A stretch of DNA of 7,986 nt, taken from NCBI GenBank assembly GCA_003223675.1, contig QHVW01000359.1, positions 1 to 7,986 on the forward strand. Reading direction: 5' to 3'. The position numbers were made by a program, and so were the translations under genes. The notes under the pieces were generated by a model. The model did no database searches and was not told the DNA's origin. It was given only the letters and a program-made list of their open reading frames with translations. Origin of the DNA: Acidobacteriota bacterium. GTDB taxonomy: Bacteria > Acidobacteriota > Thermoanaerobaculia > Multivoradales > UBA5704. Shown here piece after piece: positions 4,686 through 7,986 of the stretch. Position 1 is the first letter of the stretch, and each line of letters opens with the position of its first letter.

Positions 4686-6038
4686 TTGAGCGAGCATCCC
4701 ACCCTGGTCCAATTGGAAACGTTCACGAATCGACCCCTGTCTCCCGATGCATTCCGGCAGACGGCCCGCCATCTGCTCGCAGGTTGCGCGTCGTGCAGCG
4801 CTCTCCTGAGACCCCACTTCCGGCACCTGCTGTCCGCTCTCTCGGCTGAATCCGCGCGGGTGGGCGGCACGGTCTCCAACGAACGGCTGGACCACCTCTC
4901 CGCCGCCTTCCGCTCCTACCGGTCCTATATCCGGCGTGAGGAGACCCGGCGGAAGAGGGTGACCGTCCTGCTCGCGCGAGGTGGAGGCCAGGAGGCGCTG
5001 GTGGGCCGGCCGGAAGCCCCTCTCCGGGACCTGGGAACGCTCAGGGCCCTCCTCGACCGCAGTTGGGCCGTCCGGCATGAAAACCCCGGCGAGATGAAGA
5101 GGCTCGCCCGTCTGGCGGTGGAGGTCGCCGGCCGCCTGCATCCGCATTGGCATGACGAGCGGGACGCGGCGGATTGGCAGGCCCGCGCCTGGGGCGAGCT
5201 CGGCAATGCGTTGCGAGCCGCGGACGATCTGGACGAGGCCGCAGGGGCCTTCAGCGCCGCCTTTACCTTCTTCCATCAGGGCAACCAGGAGGCCCGCCTG
5301 AAGGCGAGGCTTCACGACCTCTACGCGTCCTATCTGGGAACCCGCAGGAAATTCGATCTCGCGTTCGCGGCCCTGGACGTCGTCCATGCGGCGTATCTGG
5401 AGCTCGGGGACTCCCATCTGGCGGGCAAAGCTCTCGCCACCAAGGCGATGTATCTCCACTACAGCGGCCAGCCGGAGGCGGCCGTCGTGGTCAACCAGCG
5501 GGCGATGTCGCTGCTCGACCGGACCCGCGACGCGGAGCTGCTGTTCTTCTCCCTCCACAACCACGTCCGGTTCCTCGTCGCCTGCGGCCAGCTCGACGAG
5601 GCCAGGAGGGCGCTCGCGCAACACCTGGGCGACCTGCAGCGGCTCAAGGGGCGCATCTACCAGCTCCGGCTGCGCTGGATCCAGGCTCAGATCAGCGCGG
5701 GACTGGGGGAATGGCAGACGGCCGAAGAGGGCCTGCGCTCCGTCCGGGAGGAGCTCGAGCGGGAAGGGATGGGCTTCCATACCGCGCTCGCCTCCCTCGA
5801 GCTGGCGCTGGTCTGGATGCGCCAGGGCCGCTACGAAGAGACCGAGCGGATGGTGCTGGAGGTCTGCGACGTGTTCCTCGCCCTCCGGGTCCAGCGCGAG
5901 GCGTTCGGAGCGATCATGATCCTGAAGGAAGCCTTCGAAAGGCGGATGGCCACCCTCGGGCTCCTCGAGGAGGTCATCAGCCTCCTGGGCCGCTGGCAGA
6001 TGAGCTCCGACGAGGGGGCCGTGCAGCAGGGGGAGTAG
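4686..6038 (+). CDS. Cytoplasmic TPR protein with N-terminal H/C-x2-C motif
   Basis: This 450-residue protein starts at a TTG; AAGGAG at 4674-4679 with a 6-nt spacer decides it. It has no signal peptide or membrane segment. Residues 29-37 read H-L-L-A-G-C-A-S-C, followed by His at 44 and 47. This H-x4-C-x2-C arrangement recalls the zinc-binding head of anti-sigma-like proteins and of TPR proteins in Acidobacteriota, but metal binding is inferred. From about 160 the chain is a run of helical pairs with TPR character: A-W-G-E-L-G-N-A-L-R-A-A-D-D-L-D-E-A near 168-185, then similar repeats through about 440. TPR arrays bind proteins or peptides, so a regulatory or scaffold role is likely; no DNA-binding or catalytic domain is seen. 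It lies downstream of the small exported protein but behind a terminator-like hairpin and its own AT-rich leader, so it is probably transcribed on its own. It is convergent with the DUF1254 gene. Confidence 0.8.
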   Translation: MSEHPTLVQLETFTNRPLSPDAFRQTARHLLAGCASCSALLRPHFRHLLSALSAESARVGGTVSNERLDHLSAAFRSYRSYIRREETRRKRVTVLLARGGGQEALVGRPEAPLRDLGTLRALLDRSWAVRHENPGEMKRLARLAVEVAGRLHPHWHDERDAADWQARAWGELGNALRAADDLDEAAGAFSAAFTFFHQGNQEARLKARLHDLYASYLGTRRKFDLAFAALDVVHAAYLELGDSHLAGKALATKAMYLHYSGQPEAAVVVNQRAMSLLDRTRDAELLFFSLHNHVRFLVACGQLDEARRALAQHLGDLQRLKGRIYQLRLRWIQAQISAGLGEWQTAEEGLRSVREELEREGMGFHTALASLELALVWMRQGRYEETERMVLEVCDVFLALRVQREAFGAIMILKEAFERRMATLGLLEEVISLLGRWQMSSDEGAVQQGE

Positions 6039-6039
6039 G

Positions 6040-6065
6040 CCGCCCGGAATTTCGATCCCGGGCGG
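6040..6065. terminator. Shared GC-rich hairpin between convergent genes
   Basis: CCGCCCGG (6040-6047) and CCGGGCGG (6058-6065) form a perfect 8-bp stem with a 10-nt loop, lying between the stop codon of the TPR gene and that of the DUF1254 gene. It could act for both strands. There is no clear T-run on either side (plus-strand tail ATGAGGTTATTT), so it is a probable rather than certain terminator. Confidence 0.6.
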
Positions 6066-6076
6066 ATGAGGTTATT

Positions 6077-7375
6077 TCAACCCTGAATCCTCCGGATCCC
6101 CGGCGGCACATACTCGCCGGTGACGTTCCCCTCCGGACCGTAGACGCGGAGCATCACGTTGAAGCGCCCGTGCGAAACCGGCAGCCAGTTGGCCTTGGGT
6201 GCGCCCGCGGGCTGCTCCTTGGCGATGTAGATCGAGACCGAGCCGTCCGGCCCCTTCTCCGGCTGATCGTAGCTGGCCACCACGTACTTGTTCGCGGAAT
6301 TGGCGATCAGCTCGATCGACTCCGGGGTGTAGGCCGTCAACGACCAGAAGCGCTTGGCCTGCGGGATCTGCTCCGCGGAGAACGTGAGGACGTACCCCGC
6401 TCCGTTGTCGCCGTCGAGCGGGGTGCCCGTCTCATCCTTGAACGCGTGGTAGTACGCCGCCGTGCTGCGCCCGTTCCCATACTGGATGACCTCCGTGATC
6501 CCCGACCGCTCGACGACCTGGGCGCCCCAGTCCCCCATGTTGAGGAACGTGATCCAGTGCTTCCTCTCCGCGTCCGTGTGCGTGAGGTACCGGTCCAGGA
6601 TGAGCTCGTGGCCCGCCCGGGCGCCGGCGCTGAATTCGTTCAGATTCGCGCTGCCGTCGCCGAACAGGCTGTCGAAATGCTCCGACAGCCTCTGCACCGC
6701 CGGCAGCATCGGCGGCGTGTTGGACGACGCGACCGCCGTCTGCAGCTCCTTCAGAAACGTGATTGGCGCCTTCGTGATCAGGTTGTCGGCGATCGTCTTG
6801 TAGGGGATGGCGAAGGCGACCTCCGGCAGGACCCAGGCCTCGCCTCCGGAGGGGTCTTTGACGTAGTCGCTGAGCGTCTGTATCCGCAGCGTCTTGCGAA
6901 ATTTCTCGGCTTCCGCCATCTGGTCCTCACCCGTGGCGGAGTACTTGTCGGCCCGGAAGATCAGCGTGCAGACGTTGAGAGGCATCGGGACCTGGGTGAT
7001 CCCGTCGGGGATCACCCCCTTATAGTCGGGCCCGGTGAACGCGTAGGTCCCCGCCGTCTGCGACGGGATGCCCGAATTGAAAATGTCGCCATAGGGGTCC
7101 AGCGTGAGCATCGAGTACGTGACCGGCGTCTCAGGGATGGTCAGGACCACCGGCTCGGCCGCCAGCTCCAGGAACGTGCTGGTGTACAGCGTGTCGACGT
7201 TGATCGCCACCACGATGTGATAGAGGGGGCTGACCCGGTCCGGGCCGACCAGGCGGTTGTGGGTGGCGAACCGCGACTGGTTGTAGGTGAACCACAGCGG
7301 ATAGAACTGGGCGACGTACGCCACCGTGGTCGAGAAGGCCCCCATCCGCGAAACGTCCTGACTGCCGTTCGTCAT
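6077..7375 (-). CDS. DUF1254/DUF1214 domain protein
   Basis: From the ATG at 7375 the protein is 432 residues. GGGAGA on the reverse strand (7386 to 7381) with a 5-nt spacer chooses this start over an upstream ATG at 7465. No signal peptide is evident. The N-terminal third shows DUF1254 features: YPLWFTYNQSRFATHNR, then V-A-I-N-V-D-T-L-Y-T-S, VLTIPETPV and Y-S-M-L-T-L-D-P-Y-G-D. The C-terminal part matches DUF1214: RFWSLTAYTPESIELIAN, then NWLPVSHGRF at 396-405, L-R-V-Y-G-P and Y-V-P-P-G-I-R-R-I at the end. These two domains normally occur together in proteins of about 400-470 residues; their biochemical role is not established. Many family members are exported; this one lacks an obvious signal, which is worth noting. 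It is transcribed divergently from the Hsp70-like gene from its own promoter at 7433-7461. Confidence 0.88.
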   Translation of the reverse strand: MTNGSQDVSRMGAFSTTVAYVAQFYPLWFTYNQSRFATHNRLVGPDRVSPLYHIVVAINVDTLYTSTFLELAAEPVVLTIPETPVTYSMLTLDPYGDIFNSGIPSQTAGTYAFTGPDYKGVIPDGITQVPMPLNVCTLIFRADKYSATGEDQMAEAEKFRKTLRIQTLSDYVKDPSGGEAWVLPEVAFAIPYKTIADNLITKAPITFLKELQTAVASSNTPPMLPAVQRLSEHFDSLFGDGSANLNEFSAGARAGHELILDRYLTHTDAERKHWITFLNMGDWGAQVVERSGITEVIQYGNGRSTAAYYHAFKDETGTPLDGDNGAGYVLTFSAEQIPQAKRFWSLTAYTPESIELIANSANKYVVASYDQPEKGPDGSVSIYIAKEQPAGAPKANWLPVSHGRFNVMLRVYGPEGNVTGEYVPPGIRRIQG

Positions 7376-7388
7376 GGATCTCTCCCAG

Positions 7389-7402
7389 GCTCGCAAACGA
7401 GC
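7389..7402 (-). promoter_or_regulatory. Small hairpin in the 5' leader of the DUF1254 gene
   Basis: GCTCG and CGAGC form a perfect 5-bp stem with a 4-nt loop, ending three bases upstream of the ribosome-binding site (7381-7386) in the predicted transcript. It may stabilise the leader or affect initiation. The short stem could also be chance. Confidence 0.35.
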
Positions 7403-7432
7403 TGTATGTCCTTCATTGCAGGTGGTTGCGCG

Positions 7433-7461
7433 ATGATACGACGCTTGCCGGAGCCGGTCAA
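7433..7461 (-). promoter_or_regulatory. Sigma70 promoter of the DUF1254 gene
   Basis: On the reverse strand TTGACC (7461 to 7456) is followed after exactly 17 bp by TATCAT (7438 to 7433), one mismatch from consensus in each hexamer. Transcription should start near 7426, giving a leader of about 50 nt before the ATG at 7375. Confidence 0.75.
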
Positions 7462-7523
7462 ACAAACGCCTGAACAGTGCCGTAAAAAAGTGCCAGGGAT
7501 CTATTGGGGGGCTCGGCGCCGTC

Positions 7524-7529
7524 TATAAT
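7524..7529 (+). promoter_or_regulatory. -10 element of the Hsp70-like gene
   Basis: A perfect TATAAT lies 11 bases before the ATG at 7541. No good -35 is seen at 16-18 bp. The start of transcription would be at about 7535-7537, leaving a leader of only about four to six bases and no room for a Shine-Dalgarno site. Confidence 0.5.
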
Positions 7530-7540
7530 AGAGCCCTGCC

Positions 7541-7986
7541 ATGTCCGGCTGGGCCCTCGATCTGGGAACCACCAACTCGGGTATCGCGTGCTGGGACGAG
7601 TCTCTGGGCAAGCCTCGCCTTGTCGAGACACCCGACATCGGCCGCAACCCCGACACCGAAGATCCGCTCGCGGCGCCGCGCCTGGTGCCGTCGGCCGTCC
7701 ACTTTCTCGAGCGGCTCGGGGTGCTCGACCGTCTGGGAAGCTGGCCTCCCCTGGCGCGGCGGTTCTTCATCGGCCGGCGAGCCGTCATCGGGCGGCCGGC
7801 GCTCGAACGCAACCAGGGAGTGGTCCATCCGTCGTTCGTGCCCACCTTCAAGCCGGCCTTGAGCGGCGAGCCGCTCCGGCCGCTGGCGCGGGTGGGGCGT
7901 GAGAGCCTCACCGCCCGCGATGCCGCTCACGCGTTTCTGCGCGAGCTCCTGCACGAGGTGAAGCGGACGACGGGGCAGCGGGTGCG
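7541..7986 (+). CDS. Hsp70-family (DnaK-like) ATPase, partial N-terminus
   Basis: The first 148 codons of a gene that continues past the right edge. It opens MSGWALDLGTTNSGIACWD, where L-D-L-G-T-T-N-S at 6-13 is the phosphate-1 loop of the Hsp70/actin ATPase fold. Further on, V-P-S-A-V-H-F (48-54) and F-I-G-R-R-A-V-I-G-R-P-A (75-86) correspond to the T-P-S-x-V and V-G-x-x-A segments of DnaK. T-A-R-D-A-A-H-A-F-L-R-E-L at 123-135, then K-R-T-T-G-Q-R-V, corresponds to the helix after which the second nucleotide-binding lobe begins. Between the first two segments there is an extra stretch of about 18-20 residues (RLGVLDRLGSWPPLARR) compared with DnaK, so this is a divergent Hsp70-like protein rather than the housekeeping DnaK. 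Substrate-binding and C-terminal parts are outside the window. There is no Shine-Dalgarno, and the TATAAT at 7524 suggests near-leaderless translation. It is divergent from the DUF1254 gene, 165 bp away. Confidence 0.85.
   Translation, partial: MSGWALDLGTTNSGIACWDESLGKPRLVETPDIGRNPDTEDPLAAPRLVPSAVHFLERLGVLDRLGSWPPLARRFFIGRRAVIGRPALERNQGVVHPSFVPTFKPALSGEPLRPLARVGRESLTARDAAHAFLRELLHEVKRTTGQRV

Noticed and set aside
4662..5780. Minus-strand open frame of 372 codons opposite the TPR gene
   Set aside because: The plus-strand frame has a good ribosome-binding site and clear TPR repeats; the antisense product has no recognisable fold and no ribosome-binding site.
5174..7528. Very long plus-strand open frame of 784 codons
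   Set aside because: It runs out of frame through the TPR gene and then antisense to the DUF1254 gene. Its translation is Arg/Gly/Pro-rich and without domain motifs, as expected for a shadow frame in GC-rich DNA.
1..7986. CRISPR arrays, tRNA or rRNA genes, insertion sequences
   Set aside because: No regularly spaced direct repeats, tRNA-like cloverleaf, rRNA stretches, transposase frames or terminal inverted repeats were seen.

Overview
The window is GC-rich, densely coded bacterial DNA. The gene content (a lanthipeptide-type precursor with a KLxLxxETLxxL leader, an exported ThuA-domain protein, several TPR proteins, a DUF1254/DUF1214 protein) suggests Acidobacteriota, possibly Thermoanaerobaculia-like. 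That placement is an inference from gene style; there is no rRNA or marker gene here to settle it.

Layout. 1-296 (minus strand): the N-terminal part of a nitronate-monooxygenase-like flavoprotein, running off the left edge, directly preceded by a 24-codon remnant of a DUF427 gene whose stop codon abuts the oxidoreductase start codon. 361-2283 (plus): a 66-residue Cys/Thr-rich RiPP precursor (class I lanthipeptide type), then after 30 bp an exported protein with an N-terminal beta-sandwich-like domain and a C-terminal TPR-like region. No modification enzyme or transporter is in the window. 2502-3964 (plus): a toxin-antitoxin pair in reversed order (PIN-domain toxin, then ribbon-helix-helix antitoxin, ATGA overlap), driven by a near-consensus sigma70 promoter overlaid with palindromic half-sites, followed with an 11-bp overlap by an exported ThuA-domain protein. 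4176-6038 (plus): a small exported protein ending in a duplicated octapeptide, a strong hairpin, an AT-rich leader, and a cytoplasmic TPR protein with an N-terminal H/C-x2-C motif. 6077-7375 (minus): a DUF1254/DUF1214 protein with a clear sigma70 promoter, convergent with the TPR gene across a GC-rich hairpin. 7541-7986 (plus): the start of an Hsp70/actin-fold ATPase, running off the right edge.

How the parts may work together. The precursor and the exported beta-sandwich/TPR protein look like one transcript and are the best candidate for something undescribed. The PIN/antitoxin pair looks autoregulated. The small exported protein beside a cytoplasmic TPR protein recalls peptide/receptor pairs of the RRNPP kind, but only by architecture. 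The remaining genes look like ordinary metabolic or chaperone functions.
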